Notes: a model not told the origin generated them from the sequence alone. A stretch of DNA of 64,000 bases from Tolypothrix sp. FACHB-123 (GCF_014697075.1 NZ_JACJRE010000003.1:124001-188000); one strand, 5' to 3'; shown: positions 25,718-34,647, numbered from the stretch's first letter. Numbers and translations are program-made.

Positions 25718-27325
25718 ATGTTAACAGTAAATGTGTCAGAGCTAGATGGAGTTGATAAGTTTCGTCGTCTGCAATCAACTTTGCGCGAACGCTGGAAAAC
25801 TATTGAACTGTTTGACAACAGCGAGGCGGATATTTTAATTATTCCTTCCTTGAGTATTGACCAGCGGGAACTACAAAAAGTAGAAGGCTGCGAACATTAT
25901 GAAGAACGATTATTATTTTCTTTGATGCGGTTGCGAAACCCCCGGACTCGGTTAATTTATGTAACATCAATGCCGCTGCATCCAAGTATTATTGATTACT
26001 ATCTGCAACTGTTACCAGGAATTCCTTTTTCCCACGCTCGCAATCGGTTACTGTTACTTTCTACTTATGATTCTTCGCTCAAACCCCTGAGTCAAAAAAT
26101 TTTAGAACGTCCGCGTTTGCTAGAGAGAATTCGTCAAGCATTGCGACACGAACAAGCCTTTATGGTTTGCTACAACTCCACATCTTTGGAAGCAGAATTA
26201 TCGTTAAGATTGGGTGTACCTCTATATGCAGCTGCGCCAGATTTGCAAATTTGGGGATCAAAAAGTGGTAGTCGCCAGATATTTGCAGAAAGCGGCGTAC
26301 CCCATCCAGATGGTAGTCAAAGGCTATGGAATGCTCAAGATTTAGCACAAGCTGCTAGCGATTTGTGGGAACGCCAACCGACATTACAAAGAATGGTAGT
26401 CAAACTCAATGAAGGAATTTCCGGTGAGGGAAACGCCTTGCTAGATTTACGACCGATTATGAATGTAGCACCAGGAAAAGCTCCTAGTGCTAACCGAGTC
26501 GCCGCAATTAGCGATCGCTTTGTAACTATGCGCTTTCAAGCATCCCAAGAAACTTGGGCTAACTTTTCCGGGCGCATCGGTGAATTAGGAGCCATTGTCG
26601 AGGCTTTTGTGGAAGGAGAAAATAAGCGATCGCCTAGTGTCCAAGGACGCATTACACCCACAGGCGAAATCGAAATTCTCTCCACCCACGACCAAATTTT
26701 AGGAGGCCCCGACGGTCAAATTTATCTCGGTTGTCGCTTTCCCGCAGATGACAGCTACCGCTTGGAATTGCAGCACTTAGGCTTAAAAGTTGGCAAAAAA
26801 CTGGCAGAAAAAGGAGCTTTAGAAAGATTTGGTGTAGATTTTATCGCCGTAGAGCAAGAAAATGGCCATTGGGATATTCAGGCGATTGAAATTAACCTGC
26901 GTAAAGGCGGTACTACTCACCCATTCATGACCCTAAAATTATTAACTAATGGGCGGTATGACCTATCTACAGGATTATTTTACAGTCAACAAGGTCGTCC
27001 GAAATACTACATCGCCACCGATAACTTACAAAAAGACCGCTATCAAGGATTATTACCCAACGATTTAATGGATATTATTGCCCACCATAGATTGCACTTT
27101 GATAGTTGCACTGAGACAGGTACAGTATTTCATCTCATGGGTTGTCTTTCTCAATTTGGCAAATTGGGATTAACTAGCATCGGTGATTCATTGCAACAAG
27201 CAGAAGATATATATAACAAAGTTGTCAAAGTTTTGGATCAAGAAAGCCGCAGCGATAGTCAGGATTTATCTTCATTTTCCGATTATGCTTTCCCCTTAAT
27301 TTGGGACGGACAGTGTAATTCGTAA
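25718..27325 (+). CDS. ATP-grasp ligase related to peptide ligase PGM1
   Basis: A 535-residue protein. A pre-ATP-grasp region (about 1-200, with TRLIYVTSMPLHPSIIDYYL and WGSKSGSRQIFAESGVPHP) is followed by an ATP-grasp fold: RMVVKLNEGISGEGNALLDL as the nucleotide-binding strand and loop, and VDFIAVEQ...IQAIEINLRKGGTTHP with the metal-binding Glu and Asn. This order resembles PGM1 of the pheganomycin pathway, a ligase that joins amino-acid-like acceptors to peptides. The start is ATG 25718 with AGGAAAGG upstream. No peptide-antibiotic genes are nearby, so a housekeeping or stress-peptide role is as likely as a secondary metabolite. Confidence 0.75.
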   Translation: MLTVNVSELDGVDKFRRLQSTLRERWKTIELFDNSEADILIIPSLSIDQRELQKVEGCEHYEERLLFSLMRLRNPRTRLIYVTSMPLHPSIIDYYLQLLPGIPFSHARNRLLLLSTYDSSLKPLSQKILERPRLLERIRQALRHEQAFMVCYNSTSLEAELSLRLGVPLYAAAPDLQIWGSKSGSRQIFAESGVPHPDGSQRLWNAQDLAQAASDLWERQPTLQRMVVKLNEGISGEGNALLDLRPIMNVAPGKAPSANRVAAISDRFVTMRFQASQETWANFSGRIGELGAIVEAFVEGENKRSPSVQGRITPTGEIEILSTHDQILGGPDGQIYLGCRFPADDSYRLELQHLGLKVGKKLAEKGALERFGVDFIAVEQENGHWDIQAIEINLRKGGTTHPFMTLKLLTNGRYDLSTGLFYSQQGRPKYYIATDNLQKDRYQGLLPNDLMDIIAHHRLHFDSCTETGTVFHLMGCLSQFGKLGLTSIGDSLQQAEDIYNKVVKVLDQESRSDSQDLSSFSDYAFPLIWDGQCNS

Positions 27326-27352
27326 TTCCTGAAAAAATCTCGGCTTTCCTCT

Positions 27353-27401
27353 CTGCGCACTCTGCGGTTGATAAATCATTTATTTAACCGCAGAGGCGCA
27401 G
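27353..27401. repeat. inverted repeat, dispersed palindromic element
   Basis: CTCTGCGGTT (27360-27369) and AACCGCAGAG (27386-27395) are perfect complements, extended by CTGCG (27353-27357) and CGCAG (27397-27401). The 16-nt loop is AT-rich. It lies 27 bp after the ATP-grasp stop and may act as a terminator or be a copy of a repetitive element. Confidence 0.7.
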
Positions 27402-27423
27402 CGAAAAGTCTGAGCAGAGATTT

Positions 27424-27456
27424 CCTCCGATGGCTTCGCCAACGTCTCCGACGAAC
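27424..27456. repeat. dispersed GC-richer intergenic repeat
   Basis: The segment around TGGCTTCGCCAACG and TCTCCGACG shares the GCCAACG...TCTCCGAC arrangement with 30350-30425, pointing to a common intergenic repeat family. Confidence 0.5.
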
Positions 27457-27547
27457 AGATAGGCATTTCTCAAAGCTGGTTGAGTGCAATCTGTGGCAAG
27501 TTCTAACTACAAACTACAATAAACGCTAAAATCGAGTCAGCCTTTGT

Positions 27548-29308
27548 ATGTTAGCGGTTGTGTTTCACAACACTCAGAGTGCGGTTCACTGCATAAATCC
27601 AGATTGCCAACGTCCCTATCCTCAACCTTGGGGAAACAAATTTTGCAACAACTGTGGCGCGCCGTTACAGTTGTTAGATCGTTATGTACCAATCCAGCCT
27701 TTAGGTGCGGGAGGATTTGCCCAAATTTATACAGTTTGGGATGAAAAAACCCGAACAGAAAAGGTATTGAAGGTTTTGGTGGAAAGTTCAGCCAAGGCGC
27801 TGGACTTGTTTAGACAAGAAGCTGATGTTTTAAGTAGTTTACGCCATCCAGGTGTCCCTAGAGTAGAGGCTGATGGATATTTTTTACTAAATTTATCTAA
27901 TCCCCAACCACGCCAACTGCATTGTTTGGTGATGGAAAAAATAAATGGTCAGACTTTAGAGGAAGTACTAAAAACTTATCCTCAAGGCTGTCCAGAAAAT
28001 CTGGTAGTAAATTGGTTGACTCAAACTGTACAAATTTTACAGGAATTGCACAAACGCCAGATTCTCCATCGGGATATTAAACCTTCTAATTTAATGTTAC
28101 GTTCCCCAGCAGCAACTAAACCAATAACTGGCCAAGGAAATGGGGGAAATCAGCTAGTATTGATTGATTTTGGCGGCGCAAAACAATTTAGTCCGGCGAA
28201 AGTGCGATCGCAATCCAGTTCTACGCGGTTATTTTCTTCCGGTTATAGCCCACCAGAACAAGTTATCGGCGGTAATGTGGGGCCAAGTGCGGATTTTTAT
28301 GCCTTGGGGCGGACAATGATTGAATTACTCACAGGTAAATATCCGCCAGAATTGGAAGATCCGCAAACTGGGTTATTGCAATGGCGCAATCGGGTAAATG
28401 TTAACTCCAGATTGGCAGATTTAATAGATGACATGGTACAGGAAGATGTGCGATCGCGTCCTTTAAATGCCAAAATCATTCAAAGACGCTTAACCAAAAT
28501 CACTCAAGTCTCCTCACCCCAAGGGTTATCAGTTTTTCTTCAAAATACTCTTCAGCAAGCATCACTCAGGTGGACGCTGCTAGTCGAAGCAGTAGATAAC
28601 ATTGTCAGCAAATTTACCCGTGCTGTAAGTAAAACTACAGTATTAATTTTCAAAACAATTGGTCAGTTCCTTCTCGCTTGTTTAATCACTATGTGGGCAA
28701 TGATACTGACGGGAACTGGTGCAGTTCTCGGTACAATTGCTGGGTTCTTTTTAGCTTATCGGACAATTTTAGGCGATCGCATCGCCCAACAGATTTTAAC
28801 TCAGCTACCAGGGCTGTTTCCCGATAACCAAACAGTATCGCTAGCCGAAGTTTTAGTATTTGCGATCGCCGGACTCGGAACCGCATGGGGACTAACAGTA
28901 GCAGGCGGTTTTGCCCAGCGGCGAAGGTTTTTAGTAGTATCGCTCATGGGTACAATCAGTTACAGTTTAGCCTGGTTAATTTTGCAACTAACCATACCCA
29001 CAAACAGTAATGAAGGATTAGTTATCTCAATTGTCTTCGCAGTTTTCTTGCTTACCTTGAGCTTAGGACTGCGTAGCCATCGTATAGTTTATGCTGTCAT
29101 TGCTTCTTTAGGCACTGCACTGTTATTTGCTGCGGCAATTCGCTTAAACATTGTGCCAACTATCTTCCAATTTTCTAGCCCGCCCCAATGGTATGAAGTA
29201 TTAATACCTAGCATTTTCTTTGCCTTGGAAGGCATCTTGATGAGCTTCTGGTTAGGAGTCACTTATTACTTAATCGTACCTGGTTTGCGCTTCTTAGGCT
29301 GGCGTTAA
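27548..29308 (+). CDS. zinc-ribbon Ser/Thr protein kinase with C-terminal membrane domain
   Basis: A 586-residue protein. An N-terminal zinc ribbon (C15, C20, C33, C36) precedes a kinase domain at about 46-310: LGAGGFAQ (52-59), Lys75, HRDIKPSN (174-181) with Asp176, DFG 207-209 and PPE 235-237. The C-terminal third (about 355-586) has five or six membrane segments (ACLITMWAMILTGTGAVLGTI, VFAIAGLGTAWGLTVAGG, LVSLMGTISYSLAWLIL, and others). All catalytic residues are intact. The membrane part may sense an envelope or ionic signal. It shares the zinc ribbon and kinase order with the protein at 14167-16149. Confidence 0.88.
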   Translation: MLAVVFHNTQSAVHCINPDCQRPYPQPWGNKFCNNCGAPLQLLDRYVPIQPLGAGGFAQIYTVWDEKTRTEKVLKVLVESSAKALDLFRQEADVLSSLRHPGVPRVEADGYFLLNLSNPQPRQLHCLVMEKINGQTLEEVLKTYPQGCPENLVVNWLTQTVQILQELHKRQILHRDIKPSNLMLRSPAATKPITGQGNGGNQLVLIDFGGAKQFSPAKVRSQSSSTRLFSSGYSPPEQVIGGNVGPSADFYALGRTMIELLTGKYPPELEDPQTGLLQWRNRVNVNSRLADLIDDMVQEDVRSRPLNAKIIQRRLTKITQVSSPQGLSVFLQNTLQQASLRWTLLVEAVDNIVSKFTRAVSKTTVLIFKTIGQFLLACLITMWAMILTGTGAVLGTIAGFFLAYRTILGDRIAQQILTQLPGLFPDNQTVSLAEVLVFAIAGLGTAWGLTVAGGFAQRRRFLVVSLMGTISYSLAWLILQLTIPTNSNEGLVISIVFAVFLLTLSLGLRSHRIVYAVIASLGTALLFAAAIRLNIVPTIFQFSSPPQWYEVLIPSIFFALEGILMSFWLGVTYYLIVPGLRFLGWR

Positions 29309-29310
29309 AT

Positions 29311-29359
29311 ATTGGGCATTGGGCATTGGGCATTGGGCATTGGGCATTGGGCATTGGGC
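29311..29359. repeat. short tandem repeat ATTGGGC x7
   Basis: Seven exact copies of ATTGGGC start 2 bp after the kinase stop codon. This is the longest perfect run in the window. Confidence 0.95.
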
Positions 29360-29804
29360 ATTGATTATTTCTCTTTGTCTGCCTTGTTCTCCTTGTCATT
29401 AAACAAAGCCCCAAAATTTAAAATCCCCCTAGCTGCTTCCAATCGTCGAGCTAAGGGGATCGCATATGTGGTAGTCTATAAAAGGTTCAGTATAGTTCGT
29501 TACGACACGATTCTAATCCCTAAATTTGATTTTGGGTAGTATAATCACCCGAATTTATAAGAATTTTATAACTTCTTCATTGTCGCTTCATTACCTGTTA
29601 TTTACCGAAAAATTCGGATATCTTATGTATGACAATAAATATAGTTGTTATACCTTGTCTACGAACGTTTACTTGATTGTAATCCCAAAAATCCGCCTCT
29701 CTTGGGGTGTGAACCACAGGTTGACCTTTCGGTATCTAACGAGAGAATAGGTATTCAACTAGAACTGTAATTACATGTCATCTTTGTAAATATCCTTAAA
29801 AAAT
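29360..29804. other. intergenic region with one hairpin
   Basis: No credible gene. ATCCCCCTAGCT (29423-29434) pairs with AGCTAAGGGGAT (29449-29460) with one mismatch, and no T run follows. The right part should contain the promoter of the pentapeptide gene, but I cannot define it. Confidence 0.5.
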
Positions 29805-30332
29805 ATGAAACTCAAGATTACTGCTACCCTCACCCTGTTAGCTTTTTTTGGGCTAGCAGGACAAGCCTTCGCCTTCAATCCGCAAGATTTAGAGCAATTG
29901 AAAGCAACAAAAAGTTGTCCCCGGTGCGATTTAAGTGGTGCAGACCTGACTCAAGTTGCCTTAACTGGAGCCAACTTACGCGGAGCTAACTTGAGAGCAG
30001 CCAATTTATCGCAAGTGAACCTCACATATGGCGATCTTACTGGGGCTGACTTAGAAACTGCTATTCTCACTTCTGCCAATCTGACTGGTGTCTCTTTCAC
30101 TGGTGCAAATTTAAAATCAGCATCATTAGAAAATGCCAATCTCTCTTATGCTGGCTTTATTAGCGCTAATTTAGAAGCGGCTAACCTTAAAGGTGCGACA
30201 TTACTGTTCACCAATTTCCGGGGGGCGAATTTCCGGTTGACAACCTTGGCTAATGGTGTGGTCACTTCAGACAAACCCTATGGCTGGTCATTACAAGAAG
30301 GTACACAAACAGAAGTGAATCCAAAGAAATAG
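29805..30332 (+). CDS. exported pentapeptide-repeat protein
   Basis: A 175-residue protein. Residues 1-23 are a signal peptide (MKLKITATLTLLAFFGLAGQAFA|F). From about residue 40 to 150 it consists of A(D/N)LxX pentapeptides (LSGADLTQVALTGANLRGANLRAANL and on), which fold as a square right-handed beta-helix. CPRC at about 38-41 at the start of the helix could form a disulfide in the periplasm or thylakoid lumen. Function is unknown; many cyanobacterial members are lumenal. Single gene. Confidence 0.88.
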   Translation: MKLKITATLTLLAFFGLAGQAFAFNPQDLEQLKATKSCPRCDLSGADLTQVALTGANLRGANLRAANLSQVNLTYGDLTGADLETAILTSANLTGVSFTGANLKSASLENANLSYAGFISANLEAANLKGATLLFTNFRGANFRLTTLANGVVTSDKPYGWSLQEGTQTEVNPKK

Positions 30333-30349
30333 AAGGAGGGTAGGGAGTA

Positions 30350-30425
30350 GGCATAGCTTCTCTACAAGAGGCTGCGCCAACGCTTAGCGCGTAGCATCTC
30401 CGACAGGAGAAGGCTTTACGCTACG
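30350..30425. repeat. dispersed intergenic repeat, partly palindromic
   Basis: Contains GCGCCAACGC, TCTCCGACAGGAGA and GCTTTACGCTACGC, short dyads of the same kind as at 27424-27456. It lies between the pentapeptide gene and the M20 gene. Confidence 0.5.
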
Positions 30426-30506
30426 CTAACACCAATGCAGTGTCTCCCCCATGCCCAATTCCCAATTCTTTATCATGGGAAAAAAGCTGTCAATTGCGAT
30501 CAATTC

Positions 30507-31694
30507 ATGCTGAACCAGATCAAAGACTTAGCCAAAAAGTTAGCACCTCGTCTGATTGAAATCCGTCGCCATATCCATGCGCACCCAGAACTCAGCGGTC
30601 AAGAATACCAAACATCTGCCTTTGTCGCAGGTGTGTTGTCTTCCAGCGGTCTGCATGTGCAGGAAGGTATTGGTAAAACCGGTGTCATTGGAGAACTGCG
30701 TGTTAATAGCAGTGATGAGCGTTTATTGGCAATTCGCACTGATATGGATGCTTTGCCAATTCAAGAACGCACTGGTTTAGAATATGCATCTCGCGCTGAA
30801 GGTGTAATGCACGCTTGCGGTCACGATGTCCACACTACAGTCGGGTTAGGAACAGCAATGATACTATCCCAAATGGCAGAAGAGTTGAGTGGTCGAATCC
30901 GATTTTTATTTCAGCCAGCAGAGGAAATTGCTCAAGGGGCTAGTTGGATGGTAGAAGATGGGGCGATGAAAAATGTCTCAGCGATATTAGGGGTACATGT
31001 TTTTCCTTCCATCCCCGCAGGGTCAATTGGCGTGCGTTATGGCGCATTGACAGCAGCAGCAGATGATTTAGAAATTTTGATTATTGGTGAATCTGGACAT
31101 GGTGCACGTCCCCATGAAGCAGTTGATGCAATTTGGATTGCCTCCCAAGTAATAACGGCTCTACAGCAAGCAATTAGCCGGACACAAAATCCTCTACGTC
31201 CTGTAGTATTGACCATAGGGCAAATTAACGGTGGCAGAGCGCCGAATGTGATTGCAGATAAAGTCCGGTTGTTGGGAACAGTGCGATCGCTTCATCCCGA
31301 AACCCGCGCCCAACTCCCCAACTGGATTGAAAACATTGTCGCTAGTGTTTGCCATTCCTATGGCGCTCGTTATCAAGTCAATTATCACCAGGGCGTACCC
31401 AGTGTACAAAATGATTATGCCCTAACTCAATTATTACAATCAGTCGGAGAAGAAGCTTGGAGTAGCGATCGCGTCCAAGTCTTACCTGAACCCTCCCTGG
31501 GCGCAGAAGATTTTTCTGTTTATTTAGAACACGCCCCCGGTTCTATGTTTCGCTTAGGTGTAGGCTACAAAGAAAGAATTATCAACCACCCATTACACCA
31601 CCCCGAATTTGAGGTTGATGAAACTGCCATTATCACCGGTGTCGTCACAATGGCATATGCTGCGTATAAATACTGGCACAATAGTCAAACTTGA
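30507..31694 (+). CDS. M20-family amidohydrolase (N-acyl amino acid / IAA-conjugate hydrolase type)
   Basis: A 395-residue M20D metallopeptidase-like enzyme. HACGHDVHTT carries the metal-binding Cys and His, FLFQPAEEIAQGA holds the catalytic Glu pair, and EPSLGAEDFSVYLEHAPGSMF and HHPEFEVDE complete the site. The small dimerisation domain lies in the middle (GHGARPHEAVDA). It should hydrolyse N-acyl amino acids or similar amides. The frame extends to 30435 through a repeat-rich segment, but ATG 30507 (MLNQIKDLAKK) fits family length. It has no signal peptide and is cytoplasmic. Confidence 0.88.
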   Translation: MLNQIKDLAKKLAPRLIEIRRHIHAHPELSGQEYQTSAFVAGVLSSSGLHVQEGIGKTGVIGELRVNSSDERLLAIRTDMDALPIQERTGLEYASRAEGVMHACGHDVHTTVGLGTAMILSQMAEELSGRIRFLFQPAEEIAQGASWMVEDGAMKNVSAILGVHVFPSIPAGSIGVRYGALTAAADDLEILIIGESGHGARPHEAVDAIWIASQVITALQQAISRTQNPLRPVVLTIGQINGGRAPNVIADKVRLLGTVRSLHPETRAQLPNWIENIVASVCHSYGARYQVNYHQGVPSVQNDYALTQLLQSVGEEAWSSDRVQVLPEPSLGAEDFSVYLEHAPGSMFRLGVGYKERIINHPLHHPEFEVDETAIITGVVTMAYAAYKYWHNSQT

Positions 31695-31827
31695 TTTAAT
31701 TGCTGATTCCTGTTTTGCTTCAACTAAGGTAATCAAGTTGAAGCAACCTATAAAACCTTGTGAGTAGTGCTGAATCAATGGAAGATTTTGTACAATATGA
31801 TTAATTTGTACAAAATAGCCAAATATT

Positions 31828-32079
31828 ATGGATGTTGTTAGTGCAACTGAAGCTCGTGCTAATTTACCAGAGTTAATTAATCGTGCTGAATACGGCAAAG
31901 AACGTATTTTGATTGAGCGTCATGGTAAAGCTGTTGTCGCAATTATCAATCTTGAAGATCTCAAATTGTTGGAAGCGATTGAAGATGCCCTGGACTCAGC
32001 TACCCTAAGTCGTGCCATCAATCAAAATGAAGGATTTACCACCATAGAAGCAATCATTGCCAAGCACGGTGATGAGTGA
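31828..32079 (+). CDS. type II antitoxin, Phd/YefM family
   Basis: An 83-residue protein with the Phd/YefM pattern: VSATEARANLPELINRA, ERILIERHGKAVVAIINLEDLKLLEAIED. The N-terminal half binds DNA as a dimer and the C-terminal tail covers the toxin. It overlaps the downstream toxin gene by 8 bp (ATGAGTGA), which indicates coupled translation. Members repress their own operon together with the toxin. Confidence 0.88.
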   Translation: MDVVSATEARANLPELINRAEYGKERILIERHGKAVVAIINLEDLKLLEAIEDALDSATLSRAINQNEGFTTIEAIIAKHGDE

Positions 32080-32347
32080 GCGTTATACATTGAGGATTGC
32101 CAAGACAGCAGAAAAAGATTTGCTGGAGTTACAGGCTAAACAGTTTAAGCAGGTAGTATCAAAAATCTTATCGCTCCAAGGTAATCCTAGGCCGCAAGAC
32201 TATAAATCTCTCAAAGGTTATGAGGGTGGTTATCGTGTGGAGTCTGGTGAATTCAGGATTCTTTACACTATCGATGACGAGACTCAATTAGTCGATGTGT
32301 TTAGAGTAGGGAAGCGAAACGATGATGAAGTCTACAAAAATTTATAA
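32072..32347 (+). CDS. type II toxin, RelE/ParE family
   Basis: A 91-residue RelE/ParE-fold protein: YTLRIAKTAEKDLLELQAKQFKQVV, KSLKGYEGGYRVESGEFRILYTIDDE, VFRVGKRNDDEVY. The LKG-Y-x2-GEFRILY block and the final K/R-R-x-x-x-Y are typical of RelE mRNA interferases. A TTG at 32057 extends the frame, but ATG 32072 overlapping the antitoxin stop is the natural start. Its activity is inferred from the family. Confidence 0.86.
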   Translation: MSERYTLRIAKTAEKDLLELQAKQFKQVVSKILSLQGNPRPQDYKSLKGYEGGYRVESGEFRILYTIDDETQLVDVFRVGKRNDDEVYKNL

Positions 32348-32379
32348 ATAAAAACTCCCAACATCTAAATGCTGGGAGT
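32345..32379 (-). terminator. terminator of the hemerythrin-domain gene
   Basis: ACTCCCA-ACAT (32354-32364) and ATGCTGGGAGT (32369-32379) form an 11-bp stem with one G-T pair on the minus strand, followed there by TTTTTATTTAT. It also sits directly after the RelE stop, so it may block convergent transcription. Confidence 0.75.
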
Positions 32380-32430
32380 GTACAACTCTAACTAACCTTT
32401 ACTAACCTCTAGAGAAAATCTAATCACCGA

Positions 32431-33483
32431 TTACACATTGGCTTCGCTGACAACGCCAAGTCTTTCTTGAATTCTCTTCTTAGCAGCTTTGAAATCAGTA
32501 GCCCATTGCTCAGTTTGTTCGCTGCTCAAGTTATTGCGAATAGCTGCAAACATTGTGCTTTCTTCTTGACGGATATGATCGCCAACTGCATCCATCAGCT
32601 GTTTAACTCTATCCTTGAACTGCTGTGAAGAGGGACTAATACCCTGAATTTGTTCTAACATCCGCTTCATTTCGGCTTGTTCATCAAACAGTTCTTGGGT
32701 GTCATTCTGACCGTAGAAAGCACGCACTCTGGGATAAACAACTTCCTCTTCAGCTTCAGCGTGAGCTGTTAAATCCTTGTAAATTTGCCCGAAGTACTCT
32801 TGGATTTTTTGCGGATCGTTGCTTTGCAGCAGTTCAGTGAACAGAGTATTTACCTTGTTGTGATCCAAACGAATGACATCCTGGATATTCATATCCTTTT
32901 TATCACTACCTTGGGTAACTGCACTACCAACTACACCACTAACTGCGGCCAAAGCATCTTGAACTCTTGCCCAAATACCTTGGTCTGCTTCTTGTCCAGT
33001 GAGTTCGCGAACGCCCAAGATTTCCAGAATACCTTTGAGCTGCTCTTGGTGAGCGCGGTTTTCAAAGTTAATCGCATTCAAAGGCCCAATTGCCAACATC
33101 ACGTCAGCACCAACTTTTTGCGCAGCCTTGTGAACAATCAAGCCACTCATGACTATTTGATGCTTCAGCAATTCATGCTGAGACACCTTCTCATACAAGC
33201 TGAGTTCGGAACCTTGGAACAATTGGCGAGCTCTATCAATAAATTGTTGGACTGTTTGTCTGGGTTTAGCTTGGATACCATACTGACCGATGACAGTTTC
33301 TAAAATACCCAAGTTTTTTTGATCGTCTTTGATGAAATCCCGGATGCGATCGGAAACTTCAGCATCAAGACCTTGCTGTAAAAGTTGTTGTTCATTATCT
33401 AGAACTAACTGTTGCAGAGCTTTTATATCTGCCAATTTAACAGCAATTGCATTACGTTTAGTATCATCTAAACTAACTACCAT
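32431..33483 (-). CDS. hemerythrin HHE-domain protein with N-terminal helical domain
   Basis: A 350-residue, almost fully helical protein. Residues 1-195 form an N-terminal four-helix-like region (LADIKALQQLVLDNEQQLL, HELLKHQIVMSGLIVHKAAQ). The C-terminal hemerythrin domain (about 200-335) has the expected iron ligands: DHNKVNTLF, HAEAEEEVVYPRV and DHIRQEESTMFAAI. It is likely a di-iron protein for O2, NO or iron handling. The start ATG 33483 has GAGGAG upstream. It is divergent from the DUF2993 gene. This intact copy may cover the loss of the broken hemerythrin gene at 12426-12897. Confidence 0.85.
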   Translation of the reverse strand: MVVSLDDTKRNAIAVKLADIKALQQLVLDNEQQLLQQGLDAEVSDRIRDFIKDDQKNLGILETVIGQYGIQAKPRQTVQQFIDRARQLFQGSELSLYEKVSQHELLKHQIVMSGLIVHKAAQKVGADVMLAIGPLNAINFENRAHQEQLKGILEILGVRELTGQEADQGIWARVQDALAAVSGVVGSAVTQGSDKKDMNIQDVIRLDHNKVNTLFTELLQSNDPQKIQEYFGQIYKDLTAHAEAEEEVVYPRVRAFYGQNDTQELFDEQAEMKRMLEQIQGISPSSQQFKDRVKQLMDAVGDHIRQEESTMFAAIRNNLSSEQTEQWATDFKAAKKRIQERLGVVSEANV

Positions 33484-33875
33484 TCTTCAGTTCTCCTCAG
33501 GAAAGTATTATTATTTGTCACTAATATCAAGTTTGCATATTGCTGAGAATCCTTCCCTCTTTCTTTTGAGTGATTACCTGAGTAACTTCAGGTAGAAAAC
33601 GCAAAAAAGTTACTCATAAATTAATACTTCTACTTTTAGATAGAGAGGAACTAAATTTTTAGTCCACCGCTAGATAGATAAATTTTTATTGCGGATTTTC
33701 TAGATTGTCTCACAGATGGTCAAATAATTTTGGCTTTTAAAGCCAGTGATTTGTGATTGATAGGAATTTTAGATTGTAGATTGAAATTAGGATTGCAAAT
33801 AAGCAGTCTTAATTTTAATCAAAAAAACAATCCAAAATTTAAAATTGGCGAGGTCAAATAGGAGATTAATTAATA
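33484..33875. other. 392-bp divergent promoter region
   Basis: No gene. It separates the hemerythrin gene (minus) and the DUF2993 gene (plus) and must carry both promoters. AATCCAAAATTTAAAATTGG near 33829-33847 is a degenerate repeat common in such genomes. Confidence 0.5.
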
Positions 33876-34622
33876 ATGCCGGAAAGTCCTGGACTAGGAG
33901 AGCAAGCCCTAAATAAAGCAGCAGAAGTAGGTTTATCTAGTCAATTAGATGAAGTAGAAAATTTAGATGTTAACATCAAAACTGATCCGCTCAAATTGGT
34001 TCAGGGACAGGTAGATTCAGTCTCCATTGAAGGAGAAGGTATGGTGATGCAAAAAGACCTCCGAGTGGAGGAAATGGATATGCAAATCCAAAGCGTCGCC
34101 ATTAATCCTTTGAGTGTTGCATTTGGCAAAATTGAACTGACAAAGCCGACTGTTGGCAGTGCGAGAGTTGTGTTAACTGAAGCCGATATTAACCGTGCCT
34201 TTAATTCTGATTATGTTCGTTTTCAACTACAAAATCAGCAAATCCAAGTTAATGGTAAAGCGACAAAAATTAACCCCAAAAAAGTAGATTTTCGCCTACC
34301 TGGTGAGGGAAAAGTTGCCATTAATGCCAACATTATTCTAGGAGAACCCGGTGAAAATCACCAAGTTGCTTTTGAAGCAGTACCCCGTATTAGTGGAAAT
34401 GGAAAAACTGTTTCTTTAGAAAATGTTGAATATGGTCAAGGTGAGGAAATATCGCCAGAACTCACAAAAGCTTTGGTCAATCAAACCAGTGAACTTCTGA
34501 ATTTAAGCAACTTTGACTTGGAAGGAATGACCTTACAAGTTAAGAGTTTAAATGTAGAACCAGGCAAACTAATTCTTCAAGCTCAAGCTTATGTTGAGCA
34601 AATCCCTTCCACTGAGAAGTAA
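33876..34622 (+). CDS. DUF2993 (LmeA-like lipid-binding) protein
   Basis: A 248-residue protein with the DUF2993 signature: VENLDVNIKTDPLKLVQGQVDSVSIEGEGM, LRVEEMDMQIQSVAINPLSVAFGKIEL, ARVVLTEADINRAFNS. The fold is a TULIP-like lipid-binding tube; actinobacterial LmeA binds phosphoinositides. No signal peptide or membrane segment is present at the ATG 33876 start (AGGAG upstream), so it is probably cytoplasmic or peripheral. It precedes the DUF2231 gene by 25 bp and is likely co-transcribed. Confidence 0.82.
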   Translation: MPESPGLGEQALNKAAEVGLSSQLDEVENLDVNIKTDPLKLVQGQVDSVSIEGEGMVMQKDLRVEEMDMQIQSVAINPLSVAFGKIELTKPTVGSARVVLTEADINRAFNSDYVRFQLQNQQIQVNGKATKINPKKVDFRLPGEGKVAINANIILGEPGENHQVAFEAVPRISGNGKTVSLENVEYGQGEEISPELTKALVNQTSELLNLSNFDLEGMTLQVKSLNVEPGKLILQAQAYVEQIPSTEK

Positions 34623-34647
34623 AGTTGTAAAGTAAGGTAATACAAGA

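Noticed and set aside
29312-29539. Open frame starting MGIGHWALGIGHWALG
   Set aside because: It is the translation of the ATTGGGC repeat plus intergenic DNA; no family match or ribosome site.
32072-32347. Toxin start at TTG 32057
   Set aside because: ATG 32072 overlaps the antitoxin stop as usual for coupled TA genes; the extra five residues are not family-like.
31828-32347. TA pair as part of a genomic island
   Set aside because: There are no integrase, tRNA or direct-repeat boundaries, and base composition matches the neighbours.
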